Positions 9,081-17,503 of a DNA stretch of 64,000 bases are shown one piece after another. A program made the translations under genes and the position numbers. Each line of letters opens with the position of its first letter. Position 1 is the first letter of the stretch. The stretch is from contig NZ_CP133771.1 in the NCBI RefSeq assembly GCF_031348265.1, positions 6,386,001 through 6,450,000 of the forward strand, given 5' to 3'. This stretch comes from Streptomyces collinus (GTDB taxonomy: Bacteria > Actinomycetota > Actinomycetes > Streptomycetales > Streptomycetaceae). The notes under the pieces were generated by a model. It saw nothing but the letters and a program-made list of their open reading frames with translations, did not search any database and was not told the origin of the DNA.

Positions 9081-11059
9081 TGCCGGAGCAGACGGGGCCC
9101 GCCCTCAGCGACGCCACCCGGGGCCGGCTCCTCTTCGGCGGCGACTACAACCCCGAGCAGTGGCCCGAGGAGACCTGGCACGAGGACGTGCGGCTGATGA
9201 AGGCCGCCCGCGTCAACTCGGTCACCCTCGGTGTCTTCTCCTGGTCGACGCTCGAACCGGAGCCCGGGGCACGGGAGTTCGACCGACTGGACAGGCTGAT
9301 GGACCTGATGCACGAGAACGGCATCGGGGTCGTCCTCGCCACCCCCACCTCCTCGCCCCCGCCCTGGATGGGCCGGCTGCACCCCGACACCCTGCCCGTC
9401 ACCGAGGACGGCCGCACCGAGTGGTGGGGCGGCCGACAGCACTTCTCGCACTCCAGCGCCACCTACCGGCGCTACGCCGCCGCCATCACCGAGGACCTGG
9501 CCGCCCGCTACGGCGGCCACCCGGCCCTGACGATGTGGCACATCAACAACGAGTACTGCACCTACGACTACGGCGATCAGGCCGCGGCGGCCTTCCGGCG
9601 GTGGCTGCGCGAGCGGTACGGCACGCTCGACGCCCTCAACGAGGCCTGGGGGACCGCCTTCTGGAGCCAGGGCTACGACACCTGGGACGGCATCCTGCCG
9701 CCCCGCCTGCCGCACTACCTGCGCAACCCCGGCCAGGTCCTGGACTTCCGCCGCTTCACCTCCGACATGCTCCTGGAGTGTTACACCGCCGAGCGGGACA
9801 TCGTCCGGCGGCACACCCCGCACACGCCGGTCACCAGCAACTTCATGCCGCTGTGGTTCGGACAGGACGCCTGGCGCTGGGCCGAGGAGGAGGACGTCGT
9901 CTCCGTCGACCTCTACCCGGACCCGCGCGACCCCCTCGGCGCGCAGAACGGCGCCCTGGTCCAGGACATGACCCGCTCCCAGGCACGCGGGCCCTGGATG
10001 CTGATGGAGCAGGCGGCCGGCCCGGTCAACTGGCGGGGCGTGAACCACCCCAAGCCACGCGGCCTCAACCGGCTCTGGTCCCTCCAGGCCGTGGCCCGGG
10101 GCGCCGACGCCGTCTGCTACTTCCAGTGGCGCCAGTCCCGGCAGGGCGCGGAGAAGTTCCACTCCGGCATGGTCAGCCACGCGGGGGAGGAGGGCCGGAC
10201 GTACCAGGAGGTCAAGCGGCTCGGCGCCGACCTGGAGCGGATCGCGCCCGAGGTGACCGGCCGGCACCTCACCGCGAACGTCGCCGTCCTGCACGACTGG
10301 CACGCCTGGTGGGCCGGCGCCCAGGACGGCCGCCTGTCCGGCCGGGTGGAGTACCCGAACGTCCTGCGCGCCTGGCACCGGGCCCTGTGGCAGGCGCACC
10401 TCACCACCGACTTCGCTCACCCCGAGCACGACCTGACGCCGTACTCGCTGGTCGTCGTGCCGCAGCTGTACGCCCTCACCGACACCGCGACCGACAACCT
10501 CCTCGCCTACGTCCGGCAGGGCGGCACCCTCGTCTGCGGCTTCCAGACCGGCGTCGCCGACCAGGACGACCGCGTCCGCCCCGGAGGCATGGACGTCCGG
10601 CTGCGCGAACTGTTCGGCATCCGCACGCTGCACGAGTGGTGGCCCCTGGACGAGGGGGAGACCGTCACCTGCGAGGGCTTCGGTGGCACCCTGTGGTCCG
10701 AGGAGATCGAGCCCGCAGACCCGGACCACACGGCCTGCTACAAGGGCGGCGAACTGGACGGCATGCCCGCGGTGCTGCGCAAGGGCCGGGCCTGGTACGT
10801 CTCCACGCTCCCGGAGCCCGAGGCGCTGCGCGACCTGCTGGCGTCGATCGCCGCCGGTGCGGGCGTCCGGCCCGTGCTCGACGATCTCCCCGGGCAGGTG
10901 GAGGCGGTGCGGCGGGGCGAGGTGCTGTTCGTGCTCAACCACGGCCGCGAGCCGGTGACCGTCGAGGTGCCCGGCACCCACCGCGACCTGCTGTCCGGGA
11001 CGGACGTCACCGACCGGGTCACCCTCGGCCGCTACGAGGCGGCGGTGCTCCGGCCATGA
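9080..11059 (+). CDS. GH42 beta-galactosidase
   Basis: Glycoside hydrolase family 42 enzyme of 659 residues, usual for the family. The start shows the family signature FGGDYNPEQWPEETW. Acid/base Glu158 is in WHINNEY and nucleophile Glu310 in LMEQAAG. The trimerisation (flavodoxin-like) domain follows at about 400-590 and a small beta-domain ends the protein. No signal peptide is seen, so it probably acts on imported oligosaccharides, removing beta-galactose side chains. It is coupled to GH74 upstream and GH95 downstream by 1- and 4-base overlaps. Known xyloglucan systems more often use GH2 or GH35 for this step, so GH42 is a less usual choice. Family is certain; the natural substrate is inferred. 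Confidence 0.93.
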   Translation: MPEQTGPALSDATRGRLLFGGDYNPEQWPEETWHEDVRLMKAARVNSVTLGVFSWSTLEPEPGAREFDRLDRLMDLMHENGIGVVLATPTSSPPPWMGRLHPDTLPVTEDGRTEWWGGRQHFSHSSATYRRYAAAITEDLAARYGGHPALTMWHINNEYCTYDYGDQAAAAFRRWLRERYGTLDALNEAWGTAFWSQGYDTWDGILPPRLPHYLRNPGQVLDFRRFTSDMLLECYTAERDIVRRHTPHTPVTSNFMPLWFGQDAWRWAEEEDVVSVDLYPDPRDPLGAQNGALVQDMTRSQARGPWMLMEQAAGPVNWRGVNHPKPRGLNRLWSLQAVARGADAVCYFQWRQSRQGAEKFHSGMVSHAGEEGRTYQEVKRLGADLERIAPEVTGRHLTANVAVLHDWHAWWAGAQDGRLSGRVEYPNVLRAWHRALWQAHLTTDFAHPEHDLTPYSLVVVPQLYALTDTATDNLLAYVRQGGTLVCGFQTGVADQDDRVRPGGMDVRLRELFGIRTLHEWWPLDEGETVTCEGFGGTLWSEEIEPADPDHTACYKGGELDGMPAVLRKGRAWYVSTLPEPEALRDLLASIAAGAGVRPVLDDLPGQVEAVRRGEVLFVLNHGREPVTVEVPGTHRDLLSGTDVTDRVTLGRYEAAVLRP

Positions 11060-13245
11060 CCGCCTCCGCCCCCGTCCACGGCACCTGGGAGCCGCTCCCG
11101 GCCGCCCGCTGGGAGGACGCCTTCCTCAGCGGCAACGGCCGGCACGGCGCCCTGGTCTTCGGCGATCCGCACGCCGAGCGGGTCGTCGTCACCCACCACA
11201 CCCTGGTGCGGCCGGGCGGCCGGGACCGCCGCCCACCGCAGCTCGCCGGTGACCTGCCCGGGCTCCAGGACCGTCTCCTGGCGGGCGACACGAGAGCCGC
11301 CGAGGACTTCACGGACGGGCGTCCCCTCCAGTGGGTGCAGCCCTTCCACCCGGCCTTCCAGGTCCGGCTGGCCCGGCCCGGGGACGGCGGCCAGGACTAC
11401 CGGCGGGACGTCGACTTCACCACCGGAGTGGTGACCACGACCTGTGCCGGGTGGGCCCGCCGCGTCTTCGTCTCCCGCGCCGACGACGTGATCGTCCAGC
11501 ACGTCACCGGACCCGGCCTCTCCCTCGGCATCGACCTCGACCCCGGGCTGCCCGGCGCCCCCGCCCGGCTGGGCATCGGCCACGGCGCCGTCCTCACCCC
11601 CGAGGGCGCCCTGCTCAGCCTGCGCATCCGCTACCCCGACGGCGACCGGGCCTGCACCGGCGTCACCCAGGTCACCGTCACCGGCGGCACGACCGCCCTG
11701 GTGCCCCCGGGCGTGTGCATCGAGGGCGCCCGGTCCGTACTGCTCCTCACCCGCGTGCACCGGCACACCGGCGAGCTCGACGTGGTCGCCGAGGGCCGCG
11801 CCCTGCGCGACCTGCCCACGGAGTACGACGAACTCCTCGACCGCCACACCGCCCTGCACCGCACCGCCTACGAGCGGGTCACCCTCGATCTCGCCGCCGA
11901 CCCCGCCGAACGGGCCCTGCCGGGATCCGAGTTGCTGACGAGACCCCGCAGCGCGGCCCTGCTGGAGCGGCTCTTCGCCGCCGGGCGCTACCACCTGCTG
12001 TCCTCCAGCGGCCTCTTCCCGCCCCGGCTGACCGGACTGTGGACCGGCGACTGGAACACGGCCTGGTCGGGCGCGTTCACCAACGACGCCAACCTCAACC
12101 TCCAGACCGCCTCGGCCGCCGCCGCAGCCCTTCCCGAGGTCACCGAGGCCCTCGCGAACCTCGTCCACCGCCAGCTCCCCGACTGGCGCGACAACGCCCG
12201 CGCGATCTTCGGCACGCGGGGCGCCGTCGCCCCCGCCCACACCGACGGCGAGTCCGGCCACTCCTACCACTACAGCCGCGAGTACCCGCTGCACCTGTGG
12301 ACCGCCGGCGCCGACTGGCTGCTCAAGCCGCTCGTCGACCACGACGAGACCCACGGCACCCGCGACCCCCGCACCGCCGCCGCCCTCGCCGAAGTCGCCC
12401 TGTTCTACGAGGACTTCCTCACCAGGACGGACGAGAACGGTCACCTCGTCGTCGTCCCGTCCTACTCACCCGAGAACCGGCCGGCGGGCGCGAGCTGGGG
12501 CACGATCAACGCGGCCATGGACCTCTCCGCGGCCCGCCACGCCCTGCGCACGGCCGCCGCCCACCACCCGGGCCCCGACGCCGACCGCTGGAACGCCCTC
12601 GCCGACCGGCTCCCGCCGCACCGGATCAACGAGGACGGAGCCCTGGCCGAATGGGCGTGGCCCGGCCTCGCCGACTCCTACGACCACCGCCACCTCAGCC
12701 ACCTCTACGGCGTCTGGCCGCTCGACGAGATCACCCCCTACGACAGCCCCGAGCTGGCCGGCGCCGCACACCGGGCCCTCGAACTGCGCGGCGCCGAGAA
12801 CGACTCCGCGCACGGCCACCTCCACCACGCCCTCGTCGCGGCCCGGCTCCGGGACGCGGACCGCGTCGCCCACGCCCTCGGCCAGGTCCTGGACGGCGAC
12901 TTCTTCCACGCCTCCCTGATGAGCGCCCACTACCCGAAGCGGGACGTCTACAACGCCGACGCCGCGCACACCCTGCCCGCCGTGCTGATCGAGATGCTCG
13001 TCCAGTCGACCCCCGACCGGCTGGTCCTGCTGCCCGCGCTGCCGGCGGCGTATCCCGACGGCGCCCTGCGCGGCGTGCGCACCCGGTTCGGGGCCGAGCT
13101 CGACCTCACCTGGACGCGGGACGGTGCCACCGCCGTCATCCGGCCCGGCCGCACCCACCGCGTCGAACTCCGCACTTCCTCCGGCGCAGAATCCCTCCAT
13201 CTGGTCGCCGGAGAGGACCACGTCCTCACCCTGAGGACGTGGTAG
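11056..13245 (+). CDS. GH95 family glycosidase (alpha-L-fucosidase or alpha-L-galactosidase)
   Basis: Protein of 729 residues matching glycoside hydrolase family 95. An N-terminal beta-sandwich opens with WEDAFLSGNGRHGALVFG, followed by an (alpha/alpha)6 barrel. The barrel has the family GLW motif (LTGLWTGDWNTAWSG) and the Asn-rich catalytic segment FTNDANLNLQ. The WSGAFTNDAN version differs from the usual PPW/TxNIN wording, so it is a divergent member. There is no signal peptide. In fucosylated xyloglucan the outermost sugar is alpha-1,2-fucose on galactose, so this enzyme would act first, before the coupled GH42. Alpha-L-galactosidase activity, known in this family, is the main alternative. 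Confidence 0.85.
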   Translation: MTASAPVHGTWEPLPAARWEDAFLSGNGRHGALVFGDPHAERVVVTHHTLVRPGGRDRRPPQLAGDLPGLQDRLLAGDTRAAEDFTDGRPLQWVQPFHPAFQVRLARPGDGGQDYRRDVDFTTGVVTTTCAGWARRVFVSRADDVIVQHVTGPGLSLGIDLDPGLPGAPARLGIGHGAVLTPEGALLSLRIRYPDGDRACTGVTQVTVTGGTTALVPPGVCIEGARSVLLLTRVHRHTGELDVVAEGRALRDLPTEYDELLDRHTALHRTAYERVTLDLAADPAERALPGSELLTRPRSAALLERLFAAGRYHLLSSSGLFPPRLTGLWTGDWNTAWSGAFTNDANLNLQTASAAAAALPEVTEALANLVHRQLPDWRDNARAIFGTRGAVAPAHTDGESGHSYHYSREYPLHLWTAGADWLLKPLVDHDETHGTRDPRTAAALAEVALFYEDFLTRTDENGHLVVVPSYSPENRPAGASWGTINAAMDLSAARHALRTAAAHHPGPDADRWNALADRLPPHRINEDGALAEWAWPGLADSYDHRHLSHLYGVWPLDEITPYDSPELAGAAHRALELRGAENDSAHGHLHHALVAARLRDADRVAHALGQVLDGDFFHASLMSAHYPKRDVYNADAAHTLPAVLIEMLVQSTPDRLVLLPALPAAYPDGALRGVRTRFGAELDLTWTRDGATAVIRPGRTHRVELRTSSGAESLHLVAGEDHVLTLRTW

Positions 13246-13280
13246 TTCCCCCCACCCCCCCCACCCATGGAAGGGACACC

Positions 13281-13994
13281 ATGGCATCAAGCACGCTGCG
13301 CAGGGTCACCAAGGCCCTGCTGGCCCCCGCCCTGGCACTCGGCGCCACCATCGGACTCGCCTCCGCCCCCGCCTCCGCCGCCGTCTGGAACTCCTGCGAC
13401 CAGTGGGGCCAGACCAACCTGAACGGCTACACGCTCTACAACAACATCTGGGGCAGTGGCGCCGGCAGTCAGTGCATCTGGGCCAACTCCGGTACCAACT
13501 GGGGCGTCTGGGCCAACCACCCCAACACCGGCGGCATCAAGTCCTACCCGAACCAGACGAAGGCGATCAACAAGTCGATCACCTCGCTGACCTCGCTGTC
13601 CAGCAGCTACAACGTCAGCGTCCCGTCGTCCGGCGCGTACAACACGTCGTACGACATCTGGGACACGGACCACGACTACGAGATCATGCTCTGGGTCAAC
13701 AAGACCGGAGCCGTCGGTCCGCTCGGCACCTCGCAGGGCAGCGTCAGCCTCGGCGGCCACTCCTGGAACGTCTTCAAGGGCACCAACGGGGCCAACGAGG
13801 TGTTCTCGTTCATCCGCACCTCCAACTCCAGCTCCGGCACCGTGAACATCCTGCCGATCCTGAAGTGGATCAAGGACACCAAGAAGTGGATGGGCAACGA
13901 GACGATCGGTGACGTGCAGTTCGGCTACGAGGTCACCTCGTCGTCCGGCGGGCTGAACTTCACCACCAACAACCTGACGGTCAGCAGCAGCTGA
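13281..13994 (+). CDS. Secreted GH12 endo-beta-1,4-glucanase/xyloglucanase
   Basis: Small glycoside hydrolase family 12 enzyme of 237 residues, with a Sec signal peptide of about 33 residues ending PASA-A and a mature jelly-roll domain. The two catalytic glutamates sit in EIMLWVNK (Glu134) and GYEVTSSSGG (Glu217). Two Cys near the mature N-terminus (in NSCDQWGQ and SQCIWAN) would form the family disulfide. No carbohydrate-binding module is present. The ATG has a GAAGGG site and the gene follows GH95 by 35 bp. With GH74 it gives two extracellular backbone-cutting enzymes; cellulose activity cannot be excluded. Confidence 0.92.
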   Translation: MASSTLRRVTKALLAPALALGATIGLASAPASAAVWNSCDQWGQTNLNGYTLYNNIWGSGAGSQCIWANSGTNWGVWANHPNTGGIKSYPNQTKAINKSITSLTSLSSSYNVSVPSSGAYNTSYDIWDTDHDYEIMLWVNKTGAVGPLGTSQGSVSLGGHSWNVFKGTNGANEVFSFIRTSNSSSGTVNILPILKWIKDTKKWMGNETIGDVQFGYEVTSSSGGLNFTTNNLTVSSS

Positions 13995-14000
13995 TCCGGC

Positions 14001-14049
14001 GCGGGGACGGGGCCGGCCGTGCCGTCAGGCGCGGTCGACCCCGTCCCGC
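14001..14049. terminator. Possible bidirectional terminator between GH12 and the sulfotransferase gene
   Basis: Imperfect inverted repeat: GCGGGGACGGGG at 14001-14012 and CCCCGTCCCGC at 14039-14049, one base bulged. It lies where two genes converge and overlaps the 3' end of the sulfotransferase gene. There is no U-tract, as is common for streptomycete terminators. Confidence 0.4.
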
Positions 14050-15212
14050 AGCACGTTGTAGTCGGCGAAGGCCGACTCGACCTCGTCGCGGGTCAGGCCG
14101 TAGCGGGACAGGTCGTAGGTGTGCTTGCGGGTGCCCTTCGGGCGGGCGACGGCCGTGGCGAGCCGGGCCGCTTCGGTCTCGGTCCACCGGGCGCCGACGG
14201 CGGCGTAGAGCTTCGGCGCGCCGGACGCCGGGTCGGAACCGAGCCAGGAGTACGGGGCGTCCACCAACTGCTCCGGCGGGACGGCGGCCCGGGCCGCGAG
14301 ACCGCGCGTCATGGCCCGGCTCAGCAGCTCCAGCCAGGTGGCTCCGATGCCGGCCAGGTCGACGGGGCGGGTGCTGACGGCCATGCCGTGCTCGATCAGG
14401 GAGCAGAAGGACGCCACGACGGTCACCGGATCGCGGTGGCACCACACGATCGTCGCGTCGGGGAAGACCCTCAGCAGCGCGTCCAGGTTCTCCAGGTGCA
14501 TGGGGGACTTGAGCATCCAGCGCCGCCGCGGACGGCCGTACTGGAGCACCTGGTAGACCTGCTTGAGGTACCGGTAGTCGGCGGTGAAGTCCCGCGCGCA
14601 GTGCCACTCCTGGTACTCCGGGATACGGGCCTGGGAGAACGGCATCAGGGCGTGCGGCAGCGCGAAGGTGCACTCCTCCGGGCCCTCGGCGGCCATCGCG
14701 TGGATGTCGCGGAAGCGCGGCGCGAACAGGTCCGTGCCCCGGACCATCCGCCGTCCGGCCGCGATCGCCCTGCGCCGCTCCCGGGGCGCCAACTCCAGGT
14801 CCGGCGCGAGCAGTTCCCACAGCAGGGGGCTGCGGTGTTCCTCCGAGATCGACAGCACCGCGTGCGTGACGGTGGTCGCGGTGCGGGGCAGTCCGACGAC
14901 GAACACCGGCTTCTCGATGGGTTCCCGTCCGATCTCCGGGTGCTCGGCGATCAGCCGCCGCACCCGCGCCCGGTTGGCGAGATGCCGCCGGACGTGCCCC
15001 TGCGCGGCCTGCCAGCCGACCGGGGTGAGGTGCTCCGCCTTCGCCCACCAGCCCAGCAGGGCCCGGAAGCCGTCGACGAACTCCCGGTCTCCCGGGGCCT
15101 CACCGGCCTCCACCACGATGCGGTCGAAGATCCGGCCGGGATCACGGCGGGACCCGAAGGCCGGCCGCAGCAGCAGACCGGCCACGGTGAGGGCGAGCGG
15201 TGAAGAGGACAC
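14025..15212 (-). CDS. Sulfotransferase family protein
   Basis: Protein of 395 residues of the PAPS-dependent sulfotransferase fold (Sulfotransfer_3-like). The 5'-phosphosulfate loop reads VFVVGLPRTATT at about residues 101-112, and the 3'-phosphate strand and helix read IVWCHRDPVTVVASFCSL at about 255-272. A conserved Lys-Ser (WMLKSPMHLENL) lies between them. The C-terminal KGTRKHTYDLSRYGL matches the closing PAPS-binding loop. No signal peptide or membrane segment is obvious. The acceptor cannot be told from sequence. It sits inside the xyloglucan locus on the strand of GH31 and lacI but has no known role in that pathway, so it may be unrelated cargo or a tailoring function. Confidence 0.82.
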   Translation of the reverse strand: MSSSPLALTVAGLLLRPAFGSRRDPGRIFDRIVVEAGEAPGDREFVDGFRALLGWWAKAEHLTPVGWQAAQGHVRRHLANRARVRRLIAEHPEIGREPIEKPVFVVGLPRTATTVTHAVLSISEEHRSPLLWELLAPDLELAPRERRRAIAAGRRMVRGTDLFAPRFRDIHAMAAEGPEECTFALPHALMPFSQARIPEYQEWHCARDFTADYRYLKQVYQVLQYGRPRRRWMLKSPMHLENLDALLRVFPDATIVWCHRDPVTVVASFCSLIEHGMAVSTRPVDLAGIGATWLELLSRAMTRGLAARAAVPPEQLVDAPYSWLGSDPASGAPKLYAAVGARWTETEAARLATAVARPKGTRKHTYDLSRYGLTRDEVESAFADYNVLRDGVDRA

Positions 15213-15312
15213 GACAAGACCCTATCGACCGAACTGCCCGTTGTGGCACAGCAATCGAGGGACGGCCGGAACCGGCTGACGGCTCACGCCCCGGCCGCCC
15301 CTACGCGCATGG

Positions 15313-17355
15313 CTACTCCGCTACAGGCAGCCGTGCCCCGTCCCGCAGGAACAGCGGGATGCGGTCCAGCGGGGCGTCGACCGTCACGGCCCGGCCGCCC
15401 TCGTACGTCTGGCCCGTCCACGCGTCCGTCCAGGACGCCCCCGCCGGCAGGTACGCCGTACGTGCGGTGGCTCCGGCCGTCAGCACAGGGGCGACCAGCA
15501 GGTCAGGGCCGAACAGGTAGGAGTCGTCGACCGACCAGGCCGCCGGGTCGTCCGGGAACTCCAGGAACAGCGGCCGCATCACCGGCAGGCCCTCCTCGTG
15601 GGCCGCCCGCATCACGTCCAGCACATACGGCTTCAGCCGCTCGCGCAGCCGCAGGTACCGCTCCAGGATCGCCCCGGCCTCCTCGCCGTACGACCACACC
15701 TCGTTCGGGCCGCCGGTCATCTCCGGGCCCAGCGGCATGCCCGGGTCGCGGAAGCCGTGCAGCCGCATCAGCGGGGACAGCGCGCCGAACTGGAACCAGC
15801 GGACCATCACCTCCCGGTACGCCGGGTCGTCCGGGTCGCCGCCGTGGAAGCCGCCGATGTCGGTGTTCCACCACGGGATGCCCGACAGGGCCGTGTTGAG
15901 GCCGGCCGCGATCTGGCGGCGCAGGGTCGGGAAGTCCGTGCCGATGTCACCGGACCACAGGGCGGCGCCGTAGCGCTGACTGCCCGCCCACGCCGAGCGG
16001 TTGAGGGTGACGATCTCCTCCTCGCCGGTGGCGGCCAGGCCCTCGTAGAAGGTGCGGGCGTTCTCCGCGGGGTAGGCGTTGCCGACCTCAAGGCCCGGGC
16101 CCGCCCAGTAGCGCAGGTTCTCCTGGAAGCCGGGCTTCAGCTCCGGCTCGCAGGCGTCCAGCCAGAACGCCGTGATGCCGTACGGGTCGAGGTAGTTCTC
16201 CTTCACCTTCGACCACACGAACTCCCGGGCCTCCGGGTTGGTGGCGTCGTAGAAGGCCACCTGGACCGTGGAGGCGACCTCCTTGTCGGGCCAGTCGGCG
16301 TGCGCCATCGGCCCGTACTGGGTGCCGATGAACCAGCCGCGCTGTTCCAGGACCGGGTGGTTCTCGCTCAGCGGCGACACCGACGGCCAGACGCTCACCA
16401 CCAGCTTGATGCCGAGTTCCTCCAGCTCGCGCACCATCGCCGCCGGGTCGGGCCACTCCTTCGGGTCGAACTTCCAGTCGCCGAGGTGCGTCCAGTGGAA
16501 GAAGTCGCAGACGATCGCCGAGATGGGCAGCCCCCGCCGCTTGTACTCCCGGGCCACCGCCATCAGTTCGTCCTGGGTGCGGTAGCGCAGTTTGCACTGC
16601 CAGAAGCCCGCCGCCCACTGAGGCAGCATCGGGCTGCGGCCGGTCACCGCGCTGTAGCGGCGCTGGCCGCCGGCCGGGTCGCCCGCGGTGATCCAGTAGT
16701 CGATCTGCCGGGCCGAGTCGGCGACCCACCGGGTGCCGTTGTGCGCCAGCTCCACCCGGCCGATCGCCGGGTTGTTCCACAGCAGGGTGTAGCCACGGCT
16801 GGAGCTGAGCACCGGGATGCCGACCTCGGCGTTGCGCTGGACCAGGTCCAGCACCAGGCCCTTCTGGTCCAGGCGCCCGTGCTGGTGCTGGCCGAGACCG
16901 TACAGCTTCTCGTCGTCGTAGGCGGCGAAGCGCTGCTCCAGGTGGTGGTGGCCGTTGCCGACGGCCGTGTAGAGGCGGGAGCCCGGCCACCAGAAGTGGG
17001 CGCGGTCCTCGGCGAGGATCTCTTCGGAGTCCTCCGTGCGCAGGAAGCGGATCAGACCCTCGGCGCTCACCTCGACGGTGAGCGCGCCGACGGTCAGCTG
17101 CCCGCGTCCGTCCTCGGTCTTCACCGTGGCCGTCGTCGCGGGAGCCTCGTCGAGCAGGGCGCCCGGCAGCCCTTCGAGGACCGGGCCGCCGAGCCGGGCA
17201 CGCACCCGGACCGCGTCCGGACCCCACGGCTCGATCCGGAGGGTCTCCTGGCGGCCGCTCCACTCCAGCGCGCCGTCCCGCTCGCGGAACGTGCCGACGG
17301 TCGGGGAGGACTGCGCCAGGCTCACCTGGGGCTGGGTTTCAGCAGGCTGATTCAC
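15313..17355 (-). CDS. GH31 alpha-xylosidase
   Basis: Glycoside hydrolase family 31 enzyme of 680 residues, expected to remove alpha-1,6-linked xylose from xyloglucan oligosaccharides inside the cell. The nucleophile Asp400 is in FWLDACEPE, the wording typical of alpha-xylosidases rather than alpha-glucosidases, and the acid/base Asp470 is in WSGDIGTDF. An N-terminal beta-sandwich, the barrel with YxGLGQHQHG, and C-terminal beta-domains (PVLTAGATARTAYLP) are all present. The GTG start at 17355 is chosen because AGGAG precedes it. A longer frame from 17448 would read through a tandem repeat and gives an implausible Cys/His/Leu-rich leader. It lies downstream of lacI on the same strand. Confidence 0.92.
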   Translation of the reverse strand: MNQPAETQPQVSLAQSSPTVGTFRERDGALEWSGRQETLRIEPWGPDAVRVRARLGGPVLEGLPGALLDEAPATTATVKTEDGRGQLTVGALTVEVSAEGLIRFLRTEDSEEILAEDRAHFWWPGSRLYTAVGNGHHHLEQRFAAYDDEKLYGLGQHQHGRLDQKGLVLDLVQRNAEVGIPVLSSSRGYTLLWNNPAIGRVELAHNGTRWVADSARQIDYWITAGDPAGGQRRYSAVTGRSPMLPQWAAGFWQCKLRYRTQDELMAVAREYKRRGLPISAIVCDFFHWTHLGDWKFDPKEWPDPAAMVRELEELGIKLVVSVWPSVSPLSENHPVLEQRGWFIGTQYGPMAHADWPDKEVASTVQVAFYDATNPEAREFVWSKVKENYLDPYGITAFWLDACEPELKPGFQENLRYWAGPGLEVGNAYPAENARTFYEGLAATGEEEIVTLNRSAWAGSQRYGAALWSGDIGTDFPTLRRQIAAGLNTALSGIPWWNTDIGGFHGGDPDDPAYREVMVRWFQFGALSPLMRLHGFRDPGMPLGPEMTGGPNEVWSYGEEAGAILERYLRLRERLKPYVLDVMRAAHEEGLPVMRPLFLEFPDDPAAWSVDDSYLFGPDLLVAPVLTAGATARTAYLPAGASWTDAWTGQTYEGGRAVTVDAPLDRIPLFLRDGARLPVAE

Positions 17356-17382
17356 GAGGCGGGCTCCTGTGCTCCTGAAGGA

Positions 17383-17438
17383 GTGCAGACAGAGGTGTGC
17401 AGGCAGAGGTGTACAGGCAGAGCTGTGCAGACAGAGGT
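17383..17438. repeat. Four tandem copies of a 14-bp repeat upstream of GH31
   Basis: Four head-to-tail units: GTGCAGACAGAGGT (17383), GTGCAGGCAGAGGT (17397), GTACAGGCAGAGCT (17411) and GTGCAGACAGAGGT (17425). The first and last are identical. The array lies in the 148-bp gap between lacI and the GH31 start, ending 28 bp upstream of the GTG. It could be a protein-binding array or a slippage product; no function is known to me. Confidence 0.9.
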
Positions 17439-17503
17439 ACGCGGACATGGGGGTGCCCCGAGAGGAAGGCGGTGTTCGAAGGGGGCGTACGGACGGGGGG
17501 TGC

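Noticed and set aside
17356..17448. Longer start for GH31 giving a Cys/His/Leu-rich leader
   Set aside because: The extra residues come from the 14-bp tandem repeats and no ribosome site precedes them; the GTG at 17355 has AGGAG.
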